DNA of 64,000 nt from Rhabditophanes sp. KR3021 (taxonomy: Eukaryota > Nematoda > Chromadorea > Rhabditida > Alloionematidae), in NCBI GenBank assembly GCA_963281155.1, contig CAUJLY010000006.1:10540001-10604000 (forward strand). The letters are read 5' to 3'. A program made the position numbers and the translations under genes. The notes beneath the pieces are model-generated. The model worked only from the letters and a program-made list of their open reading frames with translations, was not told the origin of the DNA and made no database searches. The stretch's first letter is position 1; each line of letters opens with the position of its first letter. Of the stretch, positions 1-11,240 are shown piece after piece.

Positions 1-1
1 G

Positions 2-1549
2 GATTACGTTCATCCTAAAATTACTATTGGAAGATCTTTGACCAAAAATGAAATTTGTACTGTTTTCAATGGCGAAACGTATAATACTAAAGTCGAATTT
101 ATTTCCGCCTTAAGGAGTGAATATATTGAAGATTTAGAAGCATGTACTAGTCTAGATGTTTGTTTCCATCCTAAGTCAACGGACTTGGGTAACAAAAAAA
201 TGCTAGATAAGTATGCAGAGTGTATTGATGTTTTTTCACAGAAATATGGTCACATTAAAGAAGTTACTTTTAGCATGAATTCAAAAAAGGGATGTAAAGA
301 GATGTCTCTTGACATAAGCAATGTCATTTATTCAATTATTGGAAGAATTAGATCTAGAACTTTTGAAAAGATCACCATTCAGAAGCTGAATAAGTTTAAT
401 GTCTTCATGAACACTCTAACTTCTGGAAATGCTTACACTTATTTTCATAATTTTCCGAGTTTAACAAACGTTTCAATTGATGATATGTTTGATTCGTCTG
501 TTTCAATCAAGCCAAATGAAATTTGCAAAAATTTGATGCTGGCTTTTCACTCAAAAAATGGTATTAATGTGTTTTTTAATTGTCATACTGATCTCACTAA
601 TACAGCTCAATTCAGTCAGGATAGAGTAACCAAAAACTGCTTGATCAACTGTAAAATGTTCAGAAAGGTGGTAAAAGGTTTAAAAAAACAAGGAACTACA
701 TGCGGCTATTATATTGACCCCACGATGTTTTCAATGAATGTCTACGACAAATTAAAAAGTACTGCAATATCGCTTTCCTTCCCATTTCAAATAAGCAAAC
801 AACAGGTTCTCACAAAAGCTGTAAATTTAATTACAGGAATTGTTTCTGCAAATGGAGATAACACAAATATCTTTAAGACTTTATGTTTGGATTTCTTCAC
901 AAAAAGTGAACTTAAGGAATTACGTTTCCTAGAAGTTTCATTCAATGAAGCCAGCTTAAAGGAAACTCAGCAATTGACAAACCTTTTTAATAGGTGTTCC
1001 ATGCTTGAAACGATGCACATCATTTTTAATTTCGAAGTTGTTAAGCAGCTTCATACAGATATTTTGGCAAGACTTATCAGAAACTTTCCGGGATCTATTA
1101 AGAATTTGAAGATTAAAGGATGCCCAACCTTTTCGAAGCGATTCGGAGTAATTCTTGCTATCCAGTGCATCAATCTTGTCTCTTTGGACATAGAAAGTCA
1201 TTTGTCGGTAAGGGGAGATTTATGTGTCAATTTCAACCGCTTTGACAAACTCCAAGTCCTTCATATCGAATGCCGATACATTGAAGAACGGTACTTTCCT
1301 CCTAATATTAAGGTACTAATTGTGCGTCATAATTGGTGTCCAACAAATAGAAGGGCCAGATGTGAGAAGCACAATGCCTATTACAGTTCCTTCAACGGAA
1401 TAACTCAAAATTTTCAACCAAAAGTTTCCTTTACACGGATTCGTGATGGAAGACCTTACGAGTCTATCAGTCTTGTATCTCTCGCGCATTATCACCAATA
1501 CATTGATGCACGTAGAATGTTTGGGCCGGAAGTGAAAAGTTTGGAATGA
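2..1549 (+). CDS. Leucine-rich-repeat-like protein, 5' end outside window
   Basis: The frame is open from base 2 to a TGA at 1547-1549, giving about 515 residues with the N-terminus beyond the window edge. No intron is needed. The last 200 residues have a spacing of leucine, isoleucine and phenylalanine typical of irregular leucine-rich repeats (for example RFLEVSF, LETMHIIF, IKNLKIKGC, LVSLDIES, LQVLHIEC). The N-terminal part is Asn/Lys/Phe-rich with no domain I recognise. An F-box/LRR-type protein is possible, since such genes are abundant in nematodes, but no F-box is visible in the part present. No signal peptide or membrane segment is seen. Function is not assigned. A polyadenylation hexamer follows 45 bp after the stop. 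Confidence 0.75.
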   Translation, partial: DYVHPKITIGRSLTKNEICTVFNGETYNTKVEFISALRSEYIEDLEACTSLDVCFHPKSTDLGNKKMLDKYAECIDVFSQKYGHIKEVTFSMNSKKGCKEMSLDISNVIYSIIGRIRSRTFEKITIQKLNKFNVFMNTLTSGNAYTYFHNFPSLTNVSIDDMFDSSVSIKPNEICKNLMLAFHSKNGINVFFNCHTDLTNTAQFSQDRVTKNCLINCKMFRKVVKGLKKQGTTCGYYIDPTMFSMNVYDKLKSTAISLSFPFQISKQQVLTKAVNLITGIVSANGDNTNIFKTLCLDFFTKSELKELRFLEVSFNEASLKETQQLTNLFNRCSMLETMHIIFNFEVVKQLHTDILARLIRNFPGSIKNLKIKGCPTFSKRFGVILAIQCINLVSLDIESHLSVRGDLCVNFNRFDKLQVLHIECRYIEERYFPPNIKVLIVRHNWCPTNRRARCEKHNAYYSSFNGITQNFQPKVSFTRIRDGRPYESISLVSLAHYHQYIDARRMFGPEVKSLE

Positions 1550-1593
1550 ATTAATTACACCTTTAATCAATAGCTTTAATCAAAGGATCTGCA

Positions 1594-1599
1594 AATAAA
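1594..1599 (+). terminator. Poly(A) signal of the LRR-like gene
   Basis: AATAAA lies 45 bp downstream of the TGA stop and is the first canonical hexamer there. The rest of 1550-1894 is a short AT-rich gap between two convergent genes. It contains a small inverted repeat around 1686-1700 (CCTCT/AGAGG) and nothing else I can support. Confidence 0.55.
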
Positions 1600-1894
1600 G
1601 TTTCACACATTGTAATTAATATAAATACAAATTCACTTTCTTTATTTAAAATTTTTAATTTTTACCGCAATAATACTGTACCGGTCCTCTGAGAGAGGGC
1701 TTACTTCTCAAGATTCATCAACAGACATACAAACTAAATTTAAGATAAACTGGCTTATTATTACAACAACATGTCATATATAACAAATACATGCATTGAA
1801 ATTATAATATAATACTATTAATAATCAGTTAAGAGATAGTCAATTTCACAAATACGATGCATTTATTACGATTATAATATATCTTAAAAGAACT

Positions 1895-4798
1895 TTAAAA
1901 TTTTTGGCCACGATCCCCATAACGAATCGGATCTAAACGATATTTGATTTGTCTCATTTGATAGGCAAAAAACTTAAACCTTTCAATTGGCTTTACTTGA
2001 GAAATATATTTCATTAATAATATTTTTGAATTCACCAGATCGTTAGCTAATGGATCATTCTCATCGGTTCTGAGTTTTGCCTAGAAAGATCCAATAAGTA
2101 TCACTGGTTTTAAAGGACAAAAACTTACGATTTTGGATTCCTTCAGTTCAAGAAGATCTTCTTTAACAATTTTTACACTCATAGTTGTGTATTTAGCCGC
2201 TAATTTGATAGCAGTTTCATTTTCTTCCATAAAATTGTAATACACAATTAAGAGAAAGATTTTGTAGTTGCGGTCGACGGCGAATTTGTGCATGAACAAC
2301 TCTTTCTTGAGTTCTTCATTGAATTCTTTGATAAAAGTTTGTTCAACTACGTGTCTTTCTCTTAGTTCTGATTTGACCACAAGATCAGACCCTAACAAAT
2401 TCCACTCACGAGCTAAATGAGCCCTAAAAGTCTTGACAGCCAGTAGTCCATGTTTTTTGAAATTCTTGACGTAGTTGTCATTTGTTATGAAGTGAGCCAA
2501 CTCTCTGTAAGATTGTTTTTGAGAAACGGTGCAGTCAACCCAATTGATTGGTTCTCTAATAATTGTTTCAAATTCTTGTGGTGACATGTTGAAGGCGGCA
2601 TTGCAAAAGTCGGGGGAGGAAGTTCTTGTTGCAAACAGTAATCCTTTCATTTGCTGAATCATTTCGCTAATTTTGATGGTAGCAACAATTAGGGTTTCGC
2701 AGTTGGTAACTTGGCCCTCGTTGACGATGTTTGGCGATGGGACGTTTGACTCAACGATAACTGATTCGAATTTTTCCTCAAGCATGCGTGGTAGTAGTTT
2801 GTTAAATGTCTCAGAGATCACGATTCTTTCAGAGATTATGGGAGATTCTTCATATTCTTGAGATGGGGTGACCCACATGCTTTCACGGTTAAACAAGTCA
2901 ATGTAAATCTTGGCTTCAGGAGCACCTTTGCCATACCTCAAAAACATATATTCTATGGCATTGCGATTGATCAGATATGCATACACTTTTTTGTAAATTA
3001 TCCGAGTACATTCCCTGAGTTTGTTCCAATCTTTGTGTGGTTTCAGCATAAGCTCGCTAAAACGACCCTCGCTCTGAGCCAAAACAACGAAGGCAAATAT
3101 TTTTTGGGAGATATTTGTTCTGGACAGAGATATTCTGATATACTTCGAAATACTATCCATATTAAGAGGTTCGATGTCATCATCTTCATAAGTTGAGCTC
3201 AACAATGCTGTCAAGTCATTAAAAGCTCCCGTGAAGCTTGCTAAATTATCGTTTCTCTTTGGATTCATATTAGAAGCATAAATCTTGATTGTATTTTGAT
3301 CACAACTTTCACTGTACCTTAATTCGCTGCTAAGACTAGAATATAATTGGGGGGCTTTGTTCGTTTTCCTAGGAAACCGTTTGTGTTTATCTTCCAGATG
3401 TGTGTCCTCTATTATTATGGGGGTATTTTTGTTTAAATTATAAACATTTTGATGGTGGTCTGGAGATCGAACAACTGTTTCAATACCCTTCTTGCCGGAA
3501 GATCTAAGAACTCTTTCCTCACAAATTGGAATCTTTGGAGGAGTGATGGGAGGAGGTTGTTTCAAGACAGTAATGACTACAGGTTCATTTACTTTGGCTG
3601 TAAGTACTGGTTTGGCGATGTTGCGTGAAACTACGGCACTTGTGTTACTGCTTTTATCAACTGAAGTAGGATCATTCAATTTGGAAGCCTCTCGAACTGT
3701 CTTATGTATGATACGAACGTACGTTGATTGGGGAGAAGATGTTGACGACTCAGGTATGCAAGGTTTTTTTTTGGGCATCGCCATTTGACAACTCTCACCG
3801 AGACGCTTTCTCGAAGAAGTGTTTGATGAATCGTCATATTCCTCTTTTGGAACTAAATCGGATGTAAGTGTACCAAATACCATGCCCTGATTCTTTTGAT
3901 ATTCGGCCATTTGTTCAAATAGAGCAGCATATCTCGGATTGTTTTGATATTTAATAAGCTCCTGGCTAATTTTTTCTTCTTCTAATTCCAGAGCAGGAGT
4001 CTAATCCACATTTGCAATCGACCATTTCAAAATATTATAACAGCCAAACAACTACAATAAAAAGACAAATTAATTTTGACGCCAACTCATATAGCAGGAA
4101 ACTATAAGAGGAATACAGAAATAGTACAGAAGGTACAATAAAACAAGATTAGAAATTTAGAAGAACCATTCTCTTATTAACTTCAAAAATAGTGTGTTGG
4201 CTTAAAATAGCAACGTTTAAAAGTGGACAAATAAATGTAAAAAGGAAAGTTTAGGCAAGTATGCGATCATCAGATGTATGTTTTTAACGACGCAGTTTAA
4301 AAATCTGCTGCATCTCATCACGACGGTCTTGGTAAGTCGTGCCATTGCATCGAGACAATATTGCGGTAAACGTCTATCTTAACTATTTATAGTGACGTCT
4401 GTCAGATTATCTTTTGTCAAACTAAAAAATTAATAATTGTATAAGTCAAAATGCAGCACCCTATTTTTATAGTTTTTATAAACCATTTTAGCAAATAACA
4501 TATGGAAAAGTATGTTCAAATATCTGTAGAGATCAAAATCAGTTCATTACTTTACTATAAATTACATATTAGCTTATAATTTTTCCATTTTAGAAACTTG
4601 TCTGGTTTAACCGGCCCAATAATGTCGGCATTGTTTAACTTAAACTACTGTTTCGCATGCTGCGTATTGCATTTTACATTAGGATCTTGTGCTGGCACGA
4701 TGGCAAGTAGTTTTAGTCGTTATTGTATGTGAACATGCCTTTAAGTGACAACTATTTATTGGTTATCTGCCTCGACGATAGTTACTTACTCCAACCAT
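1895..4798 (-). CDS. Unrecognised protein with disordered N-terminus and helical C-terminus
   Basis: Model: 4798-4790, 4000-2129, 2080-1895 (complement); 655 residues if the tiny first exon is right. The last intron (2081-2128) has a GTAAGT donor and CTAG acceptor in phase 0. It replaces a readthrough stop with a plausible 61-residue C-terminus. Reading upstream of the first in-frame ATG (3908-3910) stays coding-like (Glu/Lys-rich) back to an AG at 4001-4002. An in-frame TAG lies immediately before it, so an upstream exon or a spliced leader is required. The best candidate is ATG-GTT-GGA followed by GTAAGT at 4784-4798, which joins in phase. The first ~250 residues are Ser/Pro/Thr/Lys-rich and look disordered; the remainder is compact and mostly helical-looking. 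I do not recognise the family and see no catalytic motif, signal peptide or membrane segment. The nuclear-type composition (KR clusters) is suggestive only. Confidence 0.65.
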
Positions 4799-5335
4799 AC
4801 TAAGCTTCAAGAAGGTTAATAATGTTAAGGTATATATTTAGAGTAATTGCTACCCAATTCTTATCACACTCTTTTTCATCACTTTAAATAAAATTTTTGT
4901 AAAATAGATGTTCTGTATAGAGATGCAATCTACGTTTACGTATACCAATGACTTATTGACCCATCCAGGCTCTACCTCACATCACCTACTATCACAACCC
5001 TGGCATAACTTAAACTAGAATATATCCTCACCTGAACTCCTAAAACGATCCTCTTACTTGGTAGTCATGTCACGACAATAAACTTATAAAATTATGGCGC
5101 GCAAAACAACGAGACCTGTCTTGTACACAACGAAAGGCAGAAGTGTTGCTTGGTGTAATACTCTCTAAAAATAATGACTTTTGTAATCATCTTTTTCATA
5201 TAATAAAAGGCTTGTAAATAAGTAGGGATGGATATATGCTACTCGAGCCCTTTGTTTTGGAACTTTCCCGTTAATATACAGTGTATTAATTTATGATATT
5301 ATTTTAGGCTTTACATATCGCCAAATCCTGGATTC
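4799..5335. promoter_or_regulatory. Head-to-head intergenic region
   Basis: This 537-bp gap separates the proposed first exon of the minus-strand unknown gene from the start of the plus-strand chromodomain-SET gene, so it probably holds both promoters. A splice-acceptor-like ATTTTAG ends at 5307, 28 bp before the methyltransferase ATG. It is either the end of a 5' intron or a spliced-leader acceptor. No other discrete element is recognisable. Confidence 0.4.
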
Positions 5336-6880
5336 ATGAAGGATTTAGCTGGCCGATCATTGGATGATCGTAGGCACCCTGCTCCTCGTCGAATTGACCC
5401 CAATGCCACCATACAAATTCACTGCTTCCCCAAAAGACAACGAATTGGCAACGAAACTGCTTCCAGAGATGGAGAAAATCGTCGATCATCCCTTACATCT
5501 TTGATTGGTTCTGGCAAAGGATTGAGAACTAAAATGAAACCTTTTACATTCGATGTTCCAACACCACGCACAATCACATCTAATCTAAAAAGGAAAGGCA
5601 TACAATTAAGATTCACGCCATCAAGTAAGTAACAAATGAGTGAAACATATCTAAATAACTATAATTTAGGAAAAGAAAGAATTCTGACTGAATCTGATTG
5701 TGGAGGGAAAACATTGATTAGGACAAGGAAGGTTGGTAGTGATGGGCCGGCTTTCACTGTTGATGATATCATTGCAAAGGATAAGGTAATTCATGAATTC
5801 ATATGTTTTTAATCAATTGTTTAGGGGCAGTATTTAGTTAAATGGAAAAACTATAACTTCATCGAGTCAACAATCGAGCCTCGTTCCAATCTAATTAATT
5901 GCGAGGAAAGGCTCAAGAAGTTCGAGGAAAAATCGAAGGTCTTGGAGGACATATATCGTTCCTTAAGAAAGAAACCCACAAATTATGTCAAGTTCCCAAA
6001 TAATGCTGCCCAAAAAGCGATGTTTAAGTCCATTTATGAAACCGAATTACTTATGGAAAGAACAATTAAAAAATCTCAATTATTTTACAAGACTCCCGTT
6101 TACATTGCCAATTGGAACGATTTTGAAGTGATACCTTTATTTCATTACATAACTGCCAATAGAATTCATCAAGATATTTGTATGGATTTTAAAAAGAACC
6201 TTGAAGTCGAACATTGCACAAATTGTGTGGCTACTAAGCCTACTGATTATTGCGGAGGCATGAAAAAACATTTCGAAGGAAACGATATTGACTATACTGT
6301 TAAGAATGTTTGTATGGAATGTAGTGACAAATGTAAATGTTTGCTCAATCCATGTCCAACCATTGTTGCGGATAAAGGTAAAAGAGTTCCTCTTGTCATT
6401 TACAAAACACATGACAAAGGTTGGGGTTTATTAAGCGGAGGCCACATCCAAAAAGGCGAGTTAGTGTGTGAATACGTTGGCGAAGTCATTGATGAAGAAA
6501 CCGCCATAAAAAGGGAACTTAACGGAAATAATTACATTTTCGGGATGGACTATATCTCAGGTGATAAAAAGACTACCAAATATCACATTGATGCCAGCAC
6601 ATATTGCAATGAAAGTCGTTTTGCCAACCATGCCTGCGACCCCAATTCCGAAATCAAAGCCATATTTTCGAAGCATCAGAATGATGAATACCACCGAGTT
6701 GCTTTTTTTGCTAAACGTGATATTTTCATAGGAGAAGAGATCACAATTAATTATTACGATTGTGAGCTTCCCAAAAAAGGAAAAACTCTTTCATACATCA
6801 AATGTGAATGCAATTCGAAAATGTGTATCAAAAGTATACCTATGAATATTTCGAAGAACAACAACAAAAGAAGAAACTAA
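5336..6880 (+). CDS. Su(var)3-9-type histone H3K9 methyltransferase (chromodomain + SET)
   Basis: Exons 5336-5624, 5670-5785 and 5825-6880 give 486 residues. Introns are 45 and 39 bp with agreeing phases. Residues 1-~120 are basic and unstructured. A chromodomain follows (about 123-175) with FTVDDIIAKD, then QYLVKWKNY, the usual aromatic-cage region that reads methyl-lysine. A cysteine-rich pre-SET segment (nine Cys, zinc cluster) precedes the SET domain at about 323-450. The SET domain contains GWGLL, CEYVGEV, NHACDPN and GEEITINYYD, and a post-SET CECNSKMC follows. This order is that of SUV39 enzymes, which deposit H3K9me2/3 in heterochromatin using S-adenosylmethionine. The usual NHSCDPN reads NHACDPN here. 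The frame is open upstream of this ATG to an AG at 5307, so a further 5' exon or a spliced leader is possible. In insects this gene is fused to eIF2-gamma; nothing like that is visible. Confidence 0.92.
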
Positions 6881-8145
6881 ATTAAGCGCAAATGATCATC
6901 ATCTCCTTCCTTTTCATATTTTCTCATTTTTTTAGTTTAATATCTTTTACTTTGATAAGTTAATAAACAATAATATATTTAATAATTCGACATCAATGTT
7001 TCGTAATAATTCGTCTAAAGCCTTCAACTTTATATGGCTTAAAAGCTGCTTGAGATGTGATATGCTTAAAGAGTTTAGGCTTATATTATCAAGAATATCT
7101 TATTTATTGTTTTTCAATATCACTTATTACATTCAATTAAATGGTATTAAATTTAAGATGAGGATTTCTTATAAAGTTGGCTTATCAAAATAATCTGCTA
7201 TTTATATATTCACATGTATTATATTTTTATAAACTTTCAAACTTTTAATAATATTAAGCAGCTGCTTTAACTCCACACGCTTAGATGATGGTTAAATCAC
7301 AAATCTTAAATTCAACTAAAAGGAATTTAAATAATATACCATTTTTAAAAAATTCCTATCCTTGTTCACACAAATCTTATTGCTCATAGACGTAATGGGT
7401 ATGCCATTTTAAGATTCCTAAATAATTTGATAGTGCTAAAGATGAATACAGTGATTATGATGGTGAGATGTGTAAATTATAATTAAAAGTGTCACTAATT
7501 GGATGCAATATCTTTTAAATCGGCTTATATCTTTTTCAATAAGACGATTTTGCAATTACACACCATTTAACTAGAATAATTGGAGGAGGAACAATTTTTA
7601 TTCTAAACTTTCTTATCCATACCCTTATTTATGGTAGATACTTTTAAACCAAAAATCAGGCATCCAAATCCGAGTAATTAGGATTCAAACAATATGAGAA
7701 TGTAAAAAATTGTTTACTCCCAATTATTTATTTGCACAATTGATTAGCACAAAGTAATTAAAAAGATGAGTATTATTAATAAAATAGTATATACAATCCA
7801 CAACAACACTACATTATAGCCTCTTTTTATTGCATCGAGTCATCTTTTGTGAGGTGCCTTTTGAAGCTGACAACATAACGAGGAGTGGGTAGCCTGTTTG
7901 TGGTGTATGTATTTTTAAAATAAATTACCAAAAGCAGAGAAAGCAACATGTTTAGACATAAATAATGCCATACCCCACCACTAAATTGTGTTATTTTTGC
8001 GTATTTTGTTTTAGTTGCAAAGTTGTGTTAATTAAACTTTTTCTCTGTCTCGGCAATAATTTGACGTGTAAAAATTGTTTTATCACATTCAATGCTTTGA
8101 AAACTATTTGCCTGTGTATAATCACACACATACTTCCTTTTTTAG
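6881..8145. other. Intergenic, methyltransferase to Shc
   Basis: About 1.27 kb of AT-rich sequence. An AATAAA at 6962-6967 is the likely poly(A) signal of the upstream gene. The remainder presumably holds the Shc promoter. The open frames seen here (for example 7965-8189) are low-complexity and not protein-like. Confidence 0.5.
8140..8145 (+). promoter_or_regulatory. Probable spliced-leader acceptor of the Shc gene
   Basis: A pyrimidine tract ending in TTTTTTAG stops one base before the ATG at 8147. No exon with a suitable donor is evident just upstream, and an acceptor directly abutting a start codon is characteristic of nematode trans-splicing. An ordinary cis-intron with a distant non-coding exon is the alternative. 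Confidence 0.5.
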
Positions 8146-8146
8146 A

Positions 8147-9823
8147 ATGGAAAGTCGAGAAAGTGACAATGATGCCGTATTCAGCATAAAAGTTTGTTAA
8201 TTTATATTTTTTGTATCACTTTTTATTTTTTAGTGCGTTGGTTTTATTTTTATCGAACATAGCATTGCGAAACTACCAAAATTGAAGATTAAAAATGTGT
8301 TAAAGTAAGTTTTTTGAGGCATTTCGGCGAATCAATATGTCAGACCATTTAACAATGAATTTATTATTCCAGCCATGCCATGTGCTATGTTCTTGGTATT
8401 GAAAATAGCTTAAACACCGATTTTGATAAAATCATTGGTCTTGACAATATAAAAAACTTAATCGTTTCAAATACAAAAGTAAACTTCTCTGTCACGCAAA
8501 GTGAGTTCAACGTCGTGGATGCGGAAATGGATGGGCATGAATTGAAGAAGCGTCATTTGCTAACAGACATTAGTGTGATTCAGATGGGATGTACAAATCT
8601 CCACAAAAACATCTTCTGCTACGTTATTAGGCAAGAAAGGGAACGGGTTTGTTGGGTGTATGAAAGCGGACAACACTTAAATAAATTGTACCAACTTATA
8701 TTTAAAGCAAATCCTTCTTTACTTCAAAAAGAAAATGAGGACGAAGGTGAGGGGGATCAAAATCCATACTCATACTTTGTCGACAAACATCCAAATAATG
8801 GTCCACCGATTGGTTTGTTTCAAGTTATTTATTCACATTTTTAATTGTTTTCAGAACGACCTTCTGTATTAAATATTGATAAAGAAAAGCCGAGTTACCT
8901 TTTCACCAGCGAAAAAACAGACAAATCAGCCCATAAACTTCTTCACTACCCAGAATTGGTAATTAAAAAAGAGGAACAACAAAATACACTCTCCCTCATA
9001 CCTCATACCAACAAAAGAACTAATGCTCATTTTAAAATAAATGTCGAGTCTCCTGTAACTAACAAATATCACCAAATTGAAATTAATAATCAAATAAAAC
9101 CATCTAATAAATCCACCGATAATTGCCTCCAACCTCAAGATCAACTAGATCCTAACCAAACCAAACTCAACACTCAACCTACTTTATTGCTTTCAAATAA
9201 CAGAAGCACACAAATTAATATGTATGGTCAGGGTGATTTCAATGTCAATACTCTTCAACAACAGTCTTTTAAACAAGTGGACTTTAGGCAACCGTCTATT
9301 AAGCATGTCTCGACGGATTTTAATAGATCCCGTTTGAATTTTGACTCGTTTATGGCTCCATCTTCATTTACTTACTTTCATTCACCTGGAACTCCATGCT
9401 TTCCAAAGAACAGTCCTTGTTTTATAAATGAAAAAGTTGGTTTGGAGAATGGTGAGTATACTTATTTAGTATTTTAATATTTATTGCTTTTAAGTGTGTT
9501 GCGACAAGAAGTGGGATCACAATTTGAAGGTCCAAGAATGGTATCATGGTAGAATATCGCTTGTTACAGCTATGAAGAGAGTTCGAAACAATGGTGACTT
9601 TCTTGTTCGTAAAGACAAGCATAAATATATACTACATGTCAAAAATCTTTTCATTATGAGGGAGGTCTTTTTCCAATGCGATGAAAAGGGTATGTTGAAA
9701 GAGAATCCATTGAATGCCGATTCCATAATTGACTTTGTTGGTAAAGCCATTAAATTTAGCAAAGACATTCATTATAATGGAGAAGTTTTTACTCTTGCTA
9801 ATCCAGTTTGTAAGCCTCAATAA
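8147..9823 (+). CDS. shc-1: Shc-family adaptor (PTB + SH2)
   Basis: Exons 8147-8191, 8234-8304, 8373-8812, 8855-9451 and 9495-9823 give 493 residues; all phases agree and introns are 42-68 bp. The first three exons rebuild a PTB domain (about residues 11-150), beginning FSIKCVGFIFIEHSIAKL and containing the VNFSVTQSEFNVVDA strand pair and the IFCYVIR strand. Residues ~170-384 are a Ser/Asn/Gln/Pro-rich linker (CH1-like). The C-terminal SH2 domain starts at W400 (WYHGRIS) and has the phosphotyrosine-binding FLVR motif with Arg423. It ends TLANPVCKPQ, resembling the Shc C-terminus. PTB-linker-SH2 in this order is diagnostic of Shc, which couples receptor tyrosine kinases to downstream signalling at the plasma membrane. 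No Tyr-x-Asn Grb2-binding site is visible in the linker. The TAA stop overlaps an AATAAA hexamer. Confidence 0.88.
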
Positions 9824-9824
9824 A
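9819..9824 (+). terminator. Poly(A) signal overlapping the Shc stop codon
   Basis: The hexamer AATAAA spans the last two bases of the final Gln codon, the TAA stop and the next base. If it is used, the 3' UTR would be only about 10-30 nt. A second AATAAA lies about 120 bp downstream (around 9942) as an alternative. Confidence 0.45.
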
Positions 9825-11235
9825 AATGTACCTTTCAAAAGAGCTTTGTACATGAGTGAGGTCAATTACGTTATCATTAATACCAATTGATAACTCCATC
9901 AAATGCCATTTCAAAATTAATATATAATTAGTAAACTGTACAATAAATTATTATGACGTCATCATTGTCAAGTTAGTATCAAAATATTTTTTATTTATAA
10001 TTGACGTGTGTCTGTTAAAAGTTAGATAAATATATTTATCTAAATTATATATTGCGGATCCTTTTTAATAATAGTAGAACCTATATCATTATTTTGGGTA
10101 TATTTATTATGCTGATTTATTGGTACATTACAATAAGTCTATTGTGTGTTGGACTTAATCATGTTCGATAATAAAATTGTTTCCGTTCATCATTATATAT
10201 ACTCATTTAACAAATGATAATAAGGTCCGTCCTCACATTCACTCCATAATAATCTTTTACAAATCTTTTAAATAGACCTCAAAGTGTCCTTTGAACCAAA
10301 AGTTGATATACCAGATTGAAATGATTAAAACTGGGATTTTCTCCATCTACTACAAAATAACCCAATATTCTACTAAACACACACACAAAAACCAACATTG
10401 ATTAACATTAAATAGATCAACGCAAAAAAGGAATACCCGATTACTGTCAACAATTTATATATAATCATATTTCTTTTTTAACATTAAATTGAATACTCAA
10501 TTTACATATGACATTGTTAAATAAACATGATGCGGAACAACAAAAATGTAATTTGGGTGTGGGTATGGTATAAAAAAGTTTGATTGTCAAGAGGGATCTA
10601 TTACAAAATACCTTTGGATGTGTTTGAATCAAATTTTTCTATCAAATAAATTGCCCTTTACGTAGTTGCATTGTTAAACAAAGTCACATTAAATTGGAAA
10701 GTGTCGTTATCTAATTTACAAGTAATAAGAAGGTTAATGAATATAAAAAAGCAATTCAATAATAGTCTTAATAGTCTTTTCAAGTTACTGTACTATGTTG
10801 ATTGTTTAGATTATTTTGGGATAGAAAAGTGTAAAAATACAAATGAATTTTAAAGCATAAACATAAAAATGCAGCTCCAACTATTATTAATTTTCTCATT
10901 TTAACACTCAATATTAAAAGAAGTCAATATGCTTTTACTTTAATTGGTCTTGGGAATTGGTTGAAACGTGGTCTTAATTAAATAAAGTAATTTAGAGCAA
11001 ATAATGTTTTCTCACAATTGTTAACTGCATTTGCTAATGGCTTTTTGTTTTCTTGCAATTAATTCGAACCAAAAAAGAATTTGCGAGTACATTATATTGG
11101 CAAGTTTGGGTGATTATTTAGTATTTTATAGATATCTTTATTTCCAAATAGGTACAATCAAATTGCAGTAAGATTGACACCAATATATGCATATCAATAT
11201 TATTATATTAGGTTAAAAAGACAGGCTGGCATTAT
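9825..11235. other. Intergenic, Shc to Pax (convergent ends)
   Basis: About 1.4 kb between two convergently transcribed genes. It is AT-rich, with a short CA-rich run near 10378-10392. The longest open frame (10671-10853, 60 codons) is not protein-like. No gene or RNA was recognised. Confidence 0.5.
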
Positions 11236-11240
11236 TTAAT
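11235..11240 (-). terminator. ATTAAA poly(A) variant overlapping the Pax stop
   Basis: Read on the minus strand, ATTAAA covers the last two bases of the final His codon, the TAA stop and one further base. It is the commonest variant of AATAAA. Confidence 0.35.

Noticed and set aside
4622..4732. Short frame (36 codons, Cys-rich) after an AG-like acceptor
   Set aside because: Too short, no supporting downstream exon, and it lies inside the proposed intron of the minus-strand gene.
7965..8189. 74-codon frame ending beside the Shc start
   Set aside because: Hydrophobic low-complexity product in a different frame. The Shc exon with PTB homology uses the overlapping ATG at 8147.
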